Shown here piece by piece: positions 1-6,344 of a stretch of DNA of 23,878 nucleotides. The notes beneath the pieces were generated by a model. The model worked only from the letters and a program-made list of their open reading frames with translations, did no database searches and was not told the DNA's origin. The first letter of the stretch is position 1, and every line of letters begins with the position of its first letter. Origin of the DNA: Pseudomonadota bacterium (lineage in GTDB: Bacteria; Desulfobacterota; Syntrophobacteria; Syntrophobacterales; Syntrophobacteraceae). The position numbers were made by a program, and so were the translations under genes. Location: positions 1 through 23,878 of the forward strand of contig JAEZHY010000269.1 of NCBI GenBank assembly GCA_023416335.1. Reading direction: 5' to 3'.

Positions 1-89
1 TCCACCTTCCCATACCAGAAAAACTCGGCCGTGCCCAGCATGAAGTGCAATTTTCGGCCAAGATCAAGAAAATTTTTGAGAGTATGTAG
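1..89 (+). CDS. C-terminal end of an unidentified gene, cut by the window edge
   Basis: An open frame enters from the left edge (first full codon at base 3) and ends at TAG 87-89. It gives 28 residues that end in a basic, helical-looking tail (SAKIKKIFESM). The composition looks like real protein, but the fragment is too short to assign to a family. It runs in the same direction as the operon that starts at 576 and could belong to the same accessory region. Both its reality and its identity depend on sequence left of the window. Confidence 0.4.
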   Translation, partial: HLPIPEKLGRAQHEVQFSAKIKKIFESM

Positions 90-575
90 TACCCTGTGAT
101 TAGTTACACTTCTTTGACAAGGATTGGATTCGATAAATCGTAAGCGATGATGACACTGCCAAGCCCAGGTGATTCCAACATTGCCAACCTGGATTAATTC
201 GGCCCGATTCGCCGCAGCATGACCCGACGATATTGAACAATTCCAGCGTTCATTTCCTCTATGTGAAAGGAACTGACAAAGAACTTTTCCTGCCTTGGGA
301 GTTCTCTACTCTTCCGGATCCAACCGTAATGATTCACTGCTTGGCAAACATCATGCCTGGGATAGGATCTTTACCTGTCAGCTTTACCAGAGAAGGGGCT
401 GCTGTTCTCGACTCTAAGAACCTTCGCTCAATGACCAGGTAGCACCAACTGGATTCAGCCTTAATCATTGACTCATGTGTTGCCTTCTGGTATGAATTAT
501 GTGAATTTTTCCCAATGTTTTCGCAAGCTAGAAAGATATCTAATTGCAGATTTCTGAGACAATAGGAAATCCGTC
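90..575. other. Intergenic stretch without a convincing gene
   Basis: Nothing between the partial gene and the operon at 576 is convincingly coding. A 69-codon plus-strand frame (233-442) begins with TTG, has no Shine-Dalgarno sequence and no recognisable motif, so I do not call it. The right end of the stretch carries a good promoter candidate for the operon (separate entry). Confidence 0.5.
468..496 (+). promoter_or_regulatory. Candidate sigma-70 promoter of the three-gene operon
   Basis: TTGACT (468-473) is followed after 17 bases by TATGAA (491-496). A TG one base before the -10 hexamer gives an extended -10 element. The start codon at 576 lies about 75 bases downstream of the expected transcription start. 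Spacing and both hexamers are close to consensus, but this is pattern recognition only. Confidence 0.5.
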
Positions 576-1283
576 ATGCAGAAGCGATTTTCCATATCTC
601 TTAGCCATCTGAGTCCGATGGACGAAGTGGCATTGCACCACATCATTAACTGCCTTTCAAAGTCACAGTATGAAGAAGAGCGTGGGTTCGGATTCAAAAG
701 CATTGAATCCACATCAGATTATATCTCTGCGATACTCGTCAAGCGAACTCCGGTATTTATCCCTGAGTACAACGTGCAGCTTGCCCAAATTGAAAAGCGA
801 GAAACCTTTGTATTTTCTGAAATTAAATTCGGTTTAGATGCAAAACTGAAGCTTTTAGAGATATTTGGACCGACAAAGGACGTGCCAAAAGTGAAATCTT
901 CTTTGCGTCCTTTTTTACCCAAAAATATACGCATGAGCAGTGTAGAGTTGACACCATCTAATACTGTTCCAAAACTGTTGGACTACTATACCTCCGCCCG
1001 CATCGTTCGTTTAACAGTACGAAATTTCAAATACAATGAAGGAGTGATAGGCAGTTATGACATGCGCATAATTAGACCTGAAATCGCACTTGATATTATT
1101 TCAACTTACGCTGCAGATGTTATTACTGCTACAGTATCTATAAATTCAGATCTGCTGAACAATGTTGCCATGAAGCTAACCAATACAGGACGGCTCATTT
1201 TACACTGCGAAGATGACCAGCTGATAGAGTTCTTCTCTTTCACCAAAGAAGCCTTATTTGGGGGGAATGAAAAGTATGCCTGA
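576..1283 (+). CDS. Unidentified protein, first gene of an AT-rich three-gene operon
   Basis: This 235-residue protein belongs to no family I recognise. It has no signal peptide or membrane segment and reads as a mixed alpha/beta soluble protein. An N-terminal part (about 1-110) is rich in F/Y/K, and a C-terminal half contains strand-like stretches (ARIVRLTVRNF, ADVITATVSI). ATG 576 is preceded by AGGAAAT with suitable spacing. The gene ends at 1283 inside the next reading frame: the likely start codon of gene 2 (1276) overlaps the last eight bases, so the two are translationally coupled. Base composition is visibly AT-richer than the chemosensory operon on the right, which suggests transfer. 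Because gene 2 looks like a nuclease, a role in nucleic-acid-directed defence is possible but only inferred. Confidence 0.75.
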   Translation: MQKRFSISLSHLSPMDEVALHHIINCLSKSQYEEERGFGFKSIESTSDYISAILVKRTPVFIPEYNVQLAQIEKRETFVFSEIKFGLDAKLKLLEIFGPTKDVPKVKSSLRPFLPKNIRMSSVELTPSNTVPKLLDYYTSARIVRLTVRNFKYNEGVIGSYDMRIIRPEIALDIISTYAADVITATVSINSDLLNNVAMKLTNTGRLILHCEDDQLIEFFSFTKEALFGGNEKYA

Positions 1284-2232
1284 AGACCAAGGAGTCAAAG
1301 GGGATAAATGGACCCTTGAGGCCTGCAGATTACTTGAAGCATTAGGATGGGTTAAGATTGCCGATTGCAACATAGACATCCCAGGACCAGACGGTCACAT
1401 GCATGGAATAGATGCACTTTTTAGGTACAAGGATGGTTTTGACCCGACTCGTCTGCAAGGTGTCTTTTTGGAAGCTAAATGTTACAGGACCACCAGTTTT
1501 AATCCTTCCAAACTAAAAGACTGGGTAAAGCGTTTTGATAATAAACTAAGAGAACTCAGGATGTCTTCAGAATTTCACGAAGAATACCCCGCCATGGCTG
1601 AGACCTATCCTGGCAGCGGTGTTCTGGCGATCTGGTTTTCTGATTTCATGAATTATCATTCCTTTGCAGATACTTTTAAAGAGGCACTCTCCTCAGCCAG
1701 ACCCACCGGAAAGCGACCCGGAGATAAATTTGTAAATCGGCTTTTTATTATGGATAATGAACCTATTTTACGACTTTGTTCGTTAATACAATCTAAAATG
1801 GATTGGGACTCCTCGCATCCATCCGAATTATCTGGTTCGCATATGACTTTCTATTATCCTTCATCGGTAGGCTCCGGTTTTCCAATTCAGGAAATTCCTA
1901 TTCTCAATTTGGAATACATATTTTCAAAGTTCGTCCTTGCCAGAGCTACAGAATCAGTATCCAATTTCATGAGACAGGTTGATATAGTTTTCTATTTTGG
2001 CTCTCTGAACATGGCAAGTTTTCGAAGTTTAAAAAGTGCCTTATTGTCCATGAACATGCTGAGCAGTGCCAATAAGCTTTATATCTATACTTACGAGCGG
2101 GACGATAACTTCAGAAAGATCAAACCTGATGTCATTAGCGATTTCAACAGTAATGGCTCAATTGATCTAGAATTCAAAGAAATGCATTTCTTTGCAGACT
2201 TACCTCCTTGGATCAGGACAGACCGGAGCTAG
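1276..2232 (+). CDS. PD-(D/E)XK-type nuclease candidate, second gene of the operon
   Basis: The protein has about 318 residues. The first 70 fit the core of a restriction-endonuclease-like fold. A helix with WTLEACRLLEALGW (about 12-25) leads into GIDAL with Asp46, and then a strand ends in FLEAKCY, giving Glu66-x-Lys68. This is the D...E-x-K metal site of the PD-(D/E)XK superfamily. The rest has no motif I know. An upstream in-frame TTG (1258) and ATG (1267) exist. I prefer ATG 1276 because the GGGGG run at 1261-1265 then sits at a workable distance, and the overlap with gene 1 is short. Substrate and partner are unknown. Proteins of this type are often the cleaving subunit of anti-phage systems, and the two unidentified neighbours would be sensor or partner subunits (inference). 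Confidence 0.7.
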   Translation: MPEDQGVKGDKWTLEACRLLEALGWVKIADCNIDIPGPDGHMHGIDALFRYKDGFDPTRLQGVFLEAKCYRTTSFNPSKLKDWVKRFDNKLRELRMSSEFHEEYPAMAETYPGSGVLAIWFSDFMNYHSFADTFKEALSSARPTGKRPGDKFVNRLFIMDNEPILRLCSLIQSKMDWDSSHPSELSGSHMTFYYPSSVGSGFPIQEIPILNLEYIFSKFVLARATESVSNFMRQVDIVFYFGSLNMASFRSLKSALLSMNMLSSANKLYIYTYERDDNFRKIKPDVISDFNSNGSIDLEFKEMHFFADLPPWIRTDRS

Positions 2233-2244
2233 AGAGGTTTTTTT

Positions 2245-3303
2245 ATGCAAAATTCTGGAAAATATCCCAGCCGATTTGAAATAGAACAAGCCCTTAGCGA
2301 GTTTTGCAAGAGGGGCTTTTTGGATAATTTTGCTCAAAAACGTGGAATATTTATCGCTGGAGCAATACAAAGCGAGCTTGCGCACATTCTTTCAAGCTTC
2401 TTTTTTGAGTACAAGGACATAGAGGCGGTCAGAGCAGCGGCTTTTCATGTTCATTCTCGCAGTACTATCTCGGGTTTTATTTTGCACTCGAAGGAAGACG
2501 GCTTTAATCTGATTGGACTTCTTGATGATCTTAGAAGTAGTTTGGTTGATGAAAAAAGAGAAATGCGTTTAGGGCAGCTTATCCAATTAGAAATTGATGA
2601 TAAGGCAGTTTACCAGGGCCATGTAGATTATGTGTATAAAAAGCCTGGCCGAATTGAATTTTTGCAGGAGGACTCAAGGTCATTCGAGTACTATGTACAA
2701 GAAACCAAAGAAGGCGAATGGAAGGTATTGGTCGACTGCAATAGATCTACTGATGCAAGGGTTATGGAAGATTGGATTAAACGAAAAGCTGGCAGAGAAG
2801 TAGAATTCCTAACCATTGATGATGACTTGCTTTCTTCTTCTGAATCTATCAGATTTTTTGATGAACTTGCAAGAAAGGGTATGCCATATGATTGGTATTT
2901 CACAAAGGTAAAGCATTTAATCCTTCGAAGAGGACTTGAAGATGAAGAAGAAGTAGAGAAGTCGGAACTTTCAGGAATAACTCAAGCGATACTTGAAGGA
3001 AACGATCTTCGGGACAATCCCTTCGTAAAGCAATCTGAGGAAAGTGGGTACCGCTTTACCGCAATGACATTCGAGTATGAGCATAAAACAAAACCTTACA
3101 TATTACAAATCCGTGCAGAGTTTAAGGGTAGGCCAAAAGTATTTGAGGTCGAGCTGAAAAGTAGTAAAGAACGTGTTGGTACTGAAGAAAAATTGGAAGA
3201 CCTATCCTTGAAGCCCTCCGACGAACTTCGCATTTCTTCTGACTTTTGGGCTAGAGCAAAGGAGGTCTTTGATGAACTACGGAGGGCGAAGAAGTCTGAG
3301 TAG
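2245..3303 (+). CDS. Unidentified protein, third gene of the operon
   Basis: This 352-residue soluble protein is rich in charged residues and has no recognised family. It starts 12 bases after the stop of the nuclease candidate, with AGAGAGG ahead of ATG 2245, so the three genes form one transcription unit. The N-terminal 60 residues look helical (FEIEQALSEFCKRGFLDNF). The middle has alternating strands and helices. A C-terminal part contains FEVELKSSKERVG, where E-x-E-x-K vaguely recalls a nuclease core strand but lacks a clear preceding acidic residue. No signal peptide or membrane span is present. It could be a recognition subunit for the nuclease; this is inference from position only. AT-rich codon use matches its two partners. 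Confidence 0.75.
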   Translation: MQNSGKYPSRFEIEQALSEFCKRGFLDNFAQKRGIFIAGAIQSELAHILSSFFFEYKDIEAVRAAAFHVHSRSTISGFILHSKEDGFNLIGLLDDLRSSLVDEKREMRLGQLIQLEIDDKAVYQGHVDYVYKKPGRIEFLQEDSRSFEYYVQETKEGEWKVLVDCNRSTDARVMEDWIKRKAGREVEFLTIDDDLLSSSESIRFFDELARKGMPYDWYFTKVKHLILRRGLEDEEEVEKSELSGITQAILEGNDLRDNPFVKQSEESGYRFTAMTFEYEHKTKPYILQIRAEFKGRPKVFEVELKSSKERVGTEEKLEDLSLKPSDELRISSDFWARAKEVFDELRRAKKSE

Positions 3304-3611
3304 ATTTGTAAAAGATTTTAAATATCCATAACATATATTGGCAAATTTGCCCGTTGCCTTTCCCCAATTAAACCTATGAGAGAGTCGGGCAACATAATCC
3401 CACTCGTCACACCCAACCAAAGCGGGTTTCCTGCCGCTGCATTCTCTTCCATATGTTTGCCCGATGAAGTTGCCGGAATCGCAACATGGCACCGGAGATA
3501 ACTCAAGCTCCATTTAAGGAGAGCCTAGGACCAAGCGGATACACCGAAATGCATTAATGGGGAGAATGCTTTCGGGGGGGGTGGCTAACTGTGCAGTTAG
3601 CCACCGTCCCA
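3304..3611. other. Convergent intergenic region, no gene seen
   Basis: The region lies between the ends of the three-gene operon (plus) and the GTPase gene (minus). Short frames here have no motif or ribosome-binding site. Several small inverted repeats of GTTGCC/GGGCAAC type occur, and the left flank shows no T-rich terminator. The only strong element is the long palindrome at its right end (separate entry). Confidence 0.5.
3580..3605. repeat. 26-bp near-perfect palindrome beside the GTPase stop codon
   Basis: GGTGGCTAACTG (3580-3591), a TG centre and CAGTTAGCCACC (3594-3605) form two perfect 12-bp arms. The palindrome begins 6 bases beyond the minus-strand TAA at 3612-3614. Read from the GTPase gene, the hairpin is followed by a run of eight C (complement of G 3574-3581), not T. 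It is therefore not a classic intrinsic terminator, although a hairpin alone may still end or stabilise that transcript. Confidence 0.6.
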
Positions 3612-5879
3612 TTAGCCTCGAAAATTACCGCCTCCCGCTGACACCGAATCTCTTAGGAGTCTCCTTATGTCGTTCAGGAAGTCAATTGTCGCAGAACTCG
3701 GAATTTCTCCAGGTACAGGGGCAACATCATCGTAAATGTACTTTACTTCGTAGGCCCTAGTGCGTGCAGAACCCGCTCCACGATGGCTGTATGCGTCATA
3801 CCATCTGGAAATCTGTTCCTTGAACATTCTCTCTGAAACAAACTCGTGTAATCTGGAATCCAGCTCCTTGCTTATATTATCCAGAGCCTGCTGCTTCATT
3901 TCGTCGATACCCGATGGATCCCAAGTTAATGGGTTTTCAATGAAAAAGTACAAGTTGGTTTGAAGTCTGGAAAGTAAATCGGCAACCGGTTTTAAGGTAT
4001 CATATTCATCAACGTATAGTTCGCCCAATCGACGAGTAAGGGCTTTTATTCTTGTCCAATGCTCGGGATTTATCTGTGGATCAAACCTCAGTTTGAGGCG
4101 AGCTTGCCATGGAGCATGAAATTCTTGTGCTGCTTTTTGTATATTCAAAATTAAGCTCGCATCATCGTACACAGGAATAGCCTCAGTTGGTGCGGGCGGG
4201 GCGATCATTAGCTTAATTGCATCTGTGAGCCTAGCAAGCTCATTTCGTGTAAAATTCTTACCACCCGTGCTGACCAGGTTTTGTATCTTGGACAGGAAAA
4301 TAATCCGTTCCTGTTTGCACTCTTTCAAAACTTTCTCTGCCCTTGTCCCGAGAGCCTTGCCCACCGCTGAGACAGAGTTATCAAATGAGTTCAAAACGTG
4401 TTCTTTCCTCATGGAAAGATTTGGAAGATTATCGCCCTTTACCTCATCGAAATGGGTAAAGCAGACAATGAGTTTTGAATGATGCCCGCTGGATACTATG
4501 CTTCGCAATACTGCTGTTGGGGCTGCCTGCATAGGTTGGGCTGCATTGTCCACCAAAATAATCGCATCACAGTCTTGAAATCTTCGAGTTATGCTGGTTG
4601 AAACGCTTGATGCCGAATCTGGTGTGTGCCCAAGACCTTCGCCATCCATTAAGACGAAATTATTTTCTGAGCTATCAGCCCACGGCGGAGCGAATGGCCC
4701 TAATACACGAATTCCTTCGACAAGGGGCGTCAACAAACGGCCGAAGTGAGGGGCATAATTACTCGAGAACTGGTTGATCGTCTTTATGAATTCGCTACGA
4801 TCCTCCATTTCAATGATCCAGTGCGACGGCCAACCACTTCTGTCCTTGAAAAATTGCCCATTGAGTAGATAATCAAATCTAGACTGCACGTCGTCGAGTA
4901 TGTCGTCGATTATCTCCTGGAATGATTCACGCTTGTAAAGATCCTCATCAAGGAGTTCCTGTAGCGTGTCCAGCTCTTCTTTGGTTGCTTCACTCAGCTG
5001 AATATTGAAAACCCCGGCCAAATCACGGAAAGAAGCATCAGCTATGGCTGAAATACGTCCGATATAGCTCTTTAGGGTATCCAGAAGTTGGATTCTTTCA
5101 GTTTGGGAGACCAACGGCTCGCTTTGAATTTCTGAGTTTTCACTCTCATCTTCATCATCCTCCGTGAATTCATCTTCCTGCTCGTTAGCCTGTAAGGCCT
5201 TTGATGTTCCAAGCACATAGCTCAACCGGAAACGTTGCTCGCCATGAACCAGCAATTTACTCTCAACATCCTCAACTTTTCCGATCTCAATCTGGGCCAA
5301 GACGGAAGCAAGCACGCATTCCTCAATGTGCTGTCGGACGTAAGTTTTATCAAAGAATGATACAACCGCCTTATAAGGGGTCTCACTGCTTTGCACTACC
5401 TCAATATTGCTGATAGTTGTCTTGGCTGCAGAGGTGGAGGGAAATCGCTCTTTTTGAGGATCGGTCCCGATCAATTGGCGAAGAAGAGTCGTCTTGCCTG
5501 CACCAGTGGTTCCAACCAGGAGGGTACGGACATAACCTTCATCCTTTCCCGGAAGAGGAATTATTTTTTCTCGAATTGTCCATGGATCTCTATGTTCAGG
5601 CATAATTTTGTCGAAGAAAGCTGCGACAATTCTGCTGTCGTATATTTGTTCTGCTTTATTTCGCTCGGTAGGATTCCACATTGATTGGCTATTTAGGAGT
5701 TCGTTCATTTCATCTACCAGCTTTTGGGCTTCACCTTGATCGGTCGTTCCGAGCCCTCTGCGCACACGTAAGCCTGGCTGCCCATCCTTTCCCCGCCTTA
5801 GCGGGTGCCGAAATATAACACACCAACCTTCCCGCCCCTGACTCCTACTCAGACTTGCCCTGAATTTTTCCTGATCCAT
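3612..5879 (-). CDS. Large P-loop GTPase with an integrase-like N-terminal domain
   Basis: The protein has 755 residues. Residues 1-65 (WCVIFRHP, RRGLGT, then helix GEAQKLVDEMNELL) resemble the arm-type DNA-binding domain at the start of tyrosine integrases. Walker A/G1 is GTTGAGKT (123-130). A switch-I-like FPSTSAAKTT lies at 146-155, G3 DGEG at 412-415, a G4-like THFD at 475-478 and possibly G5 LSK near 529-531. The G1-G3 distance of almost 290 residues is far longer than in ordinary small GTPases. The insert includes a very acidic linker (about 231-253). A helical C-terminal part (about 560-755) follows. No membrane span is seen. ATG 5879 has GGAGG five bases upstream. The gene stands alone, convergent with the nuclease operon, behind a promoter framed by paired repeats. 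It might be a dynamin-like or STAND-like defence GTPase, but the function is not assigned. Confidence 0.8.
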   Translation of the reverse strand: MDQEKFRASLSRSQGREGWCVIFRHPLRRGKDGQPGLRVRRGLGTTDQGEAQKLVDEMNELLNSQSMWNPTERNKAEQIYDSRIVAAFFDKIMPEHRDPWTIREKIIPLPGKDEGYVRTLLVGTTGAGKTTLLRQLIGTDPQKERFPSTSAAKTTISNIEVVQSSETPYKAVVSFFDKTYVRQHIEECVLASVLAQIEIGKVEDVESKLLVHGEQRFRLSYVLGTSKALQANEQEDEFTEDDEDESENSEIQSEPLVSQTERIQLLDTLKSYIGRISAIADASFRDLAGVFNIQLSEATKEELDTLQELLDEDLYKRESFQEIIDDILDDVQSRFDYLLNGQFFKDRSGWPSHWIIEMEDRSEFIKTINQFSSNYAPHFGRLLTPLVEGIRVLGPFAPPWADSSENNFVLMDGEGLGHTPDSASSVSTSITRRFQDCDAIILVDNAAQPMQAAPTAVLRSIVSSGHHSKLIVCFTHFDEVKGDNLPNLSMRKEHVLNSFDNSVSAVGKALGTRAEKVLKECKQERIIFLSKIQNLVSTGGKNFTRNELARLTDAIKLMIAPPAPTEAIPVYDDASLILNIQKAAQEFHAPWQARLKLRFDPQINPEHWTRIKALTRRLGELYVDEYDTLKPVADLLSRLQTNLYFFIENPLTWDPSGIDEMKQQALDNISKELDSRLHEFVSERMFKEQISRWYDAYSHRGAGSARTRAYEVKYIYDDVAPVPGEIPSSATIDFLNDIRRLLRDSVSAGGGNFRG

Positions 5880-5892
5880 AAAAGCCTCCGTT

Positions 5893-5966
5893 GTTGTTCA
5901 TGGTTGTTCAGATAATAAATTGGGCGACGCCTCGATGTCAATGTATTTTGAACAACACGGAACAAC
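5893..5966. promoter_or_regulatory. Two inverted copies of a GAACAAC-N3-GAACAAC operator
   Basis: On the plus strand GTTGTTC occurs at 5893-5899 and 5903-5909. Its complement GAACAAC occurs at 5950-5956 and 5960-5966. Each 17-bp element thus contains two identical heptamers one helical turn (10 bp) apart, and the two elements face each other with centres 57 bp apart. They flank the -35/-10 pair of the GTPase gene, and the inner one covers the predicted start site. This is a strong candidate for cooperative or looping repression. The binding protein is unknown; the integrase-like N-terminus of the GTPase itself is one possibility (inference). Confidence 0.65.
5912..5941 (-). promoter_or_regulatory. 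Sigma-70 promoter of the GTPase gene
   Basis: On the minus strand TTGACA (5941-5936) and TATTAT (5917-5912) are separated by 18 bases, close to consensus. The expected transcription start is near 5905, about 25 bases before ATG 5879. One GAACAAC repeat pair lies just upstream of the -35 box and the other covers the predicted start site, which is the arrangement of a repressor-controlled promoter. Confidence 0.65.
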
Positions 5967-5973
5967 AATTTGA

Positions 5974-5994
5974 GTTGGCTGCTCAATAGCCAAC
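5974..5994. repeat. Short hairpin in the accessory intergenic region
   Basis: GTTGGCT (5974-5980) and AGCCAAC (5988-5994) form a 7-bp stem with a 7-base loop. It sits 8 bases beyond the outer GAACAAC element. It has no T-tract and its role is unknown. Confidence 0.35.
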
Positions 5995-6109
5995 CCGGAT
6001 CGGAGTTGATACCCGTAATAGATAGGAACCCTTCAGTGTCAGGTCAAAAACCCGCTCAGCCTCACGGTACAAGAGCGAACTGTCAAGGAGAGTCCCCCCT
6101 ACATGCGCG

Positions 6110-6169
6110 GTTATGGTTTTCTATCTGGAAGGCTTCGTTCAATGATGCGAGGCCCCGGTCGGGCTTCCT
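6110..6169 (-). pseudogene. Remnant of a REC-PP2C phosphatase gene
   Basis: Read on the minus strand, this 20-codon stretch encodes RKPDRGLASLNEAFQ followed by I-E-N-H-N. It matches the phosphatase domain of the gene at 8133-9296 (RKPDRVLASLNEAFQ, then M-D-S-H-N) at 16 of 20 residues. At the DNA level 6123-6168 equals 8554-8599 at 44 of 46 positions. The similarity breaks off on both sides, and a stop codon follows eight codons later. It is a truncated copy of this gene or of a close paralogue, left in the accessory region between the GTPase and XRE-ImmA genes. Confidence 0.7.
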
Positions 6170-6215
6170 AAAAGAGCTGTGATTTTCAATCGTATTCGAC
6201 TAAGTCTACATTATT

Positions 6216-6236
6216 TAGTAGAAGTCCCTTCTAGTA
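6216..6236. promoter_or_regulatory. Imperfect inverted repeat upstream of the XRE-ImmA promoter
   Basis: TAGTAGAAG (6216-6224), a TCC centre and CTTCTAGTA (6228-6236) pair at 8 of 9 positions. It ends seven bases before the -35 box of the next gene. It is a plausible operator for the XRE regulator encoded there, which would be autoregulation, but this is inferred from position only. Confidence 0.35.
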
Positions 6237-6242
6237 GATCAA

Positions 6243-6269
6243 TTGACAATTTATGATAATTAATATACT
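6243..6269 (+). promoter_or_regulatory. Candidate promoter of the XRE-ImmA/PIN operon
   Basis: A perfect TTGACA (6243-6248) is followed by TATACT (6264-6269). The spacer is 15 bases, shorter than ideal, in a very AT-rich stretch. The preferred start codon 6345 lies about 70 bases downstream. Confidence 0.4.
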
Positions 6270-6344
6270 TTCCAAGTTGGAAGCATTGTGCTTCGGGGTA
6301 GCAGGCTAAGTGAGAACAAGGAGGGGAAGAGAAAGGGAGACGTC

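Noticed and set aside
233..442. 69-codon plus-strand frame as a small gene
   Set aside because: It has a TTG start, no Shine-Dalgarno and no motif. The frame is already open upstream of the TTG, so it looks like a chance open frame.
3277..3513. 78-codon minus-strand frame between the convergent operons
   Set aside because: It has no motif, has a weak start and overlaps the end of the nuclease operon.
3574..3605. Intrinsic terminator for either convergent operon
   Set aside because: The hairpin is strong, but it is followed by C residues on one strand and GTCCCATTA on the other, with no T-tract.
5970..6110. Group II intron end or mobile-element terminus next to the phosphatase remnant
   Set aside because: The sequence felt reminiscent, but I could not find a domain V, a reverse transcriptase or terminal repeats.
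5970..6182. 70-codon plus-strand frame as a gene
   Set aside because: It runs antisense through the phosphatase-gene remnant and has no ribosome-binding site. The remnant explains the open stretch.
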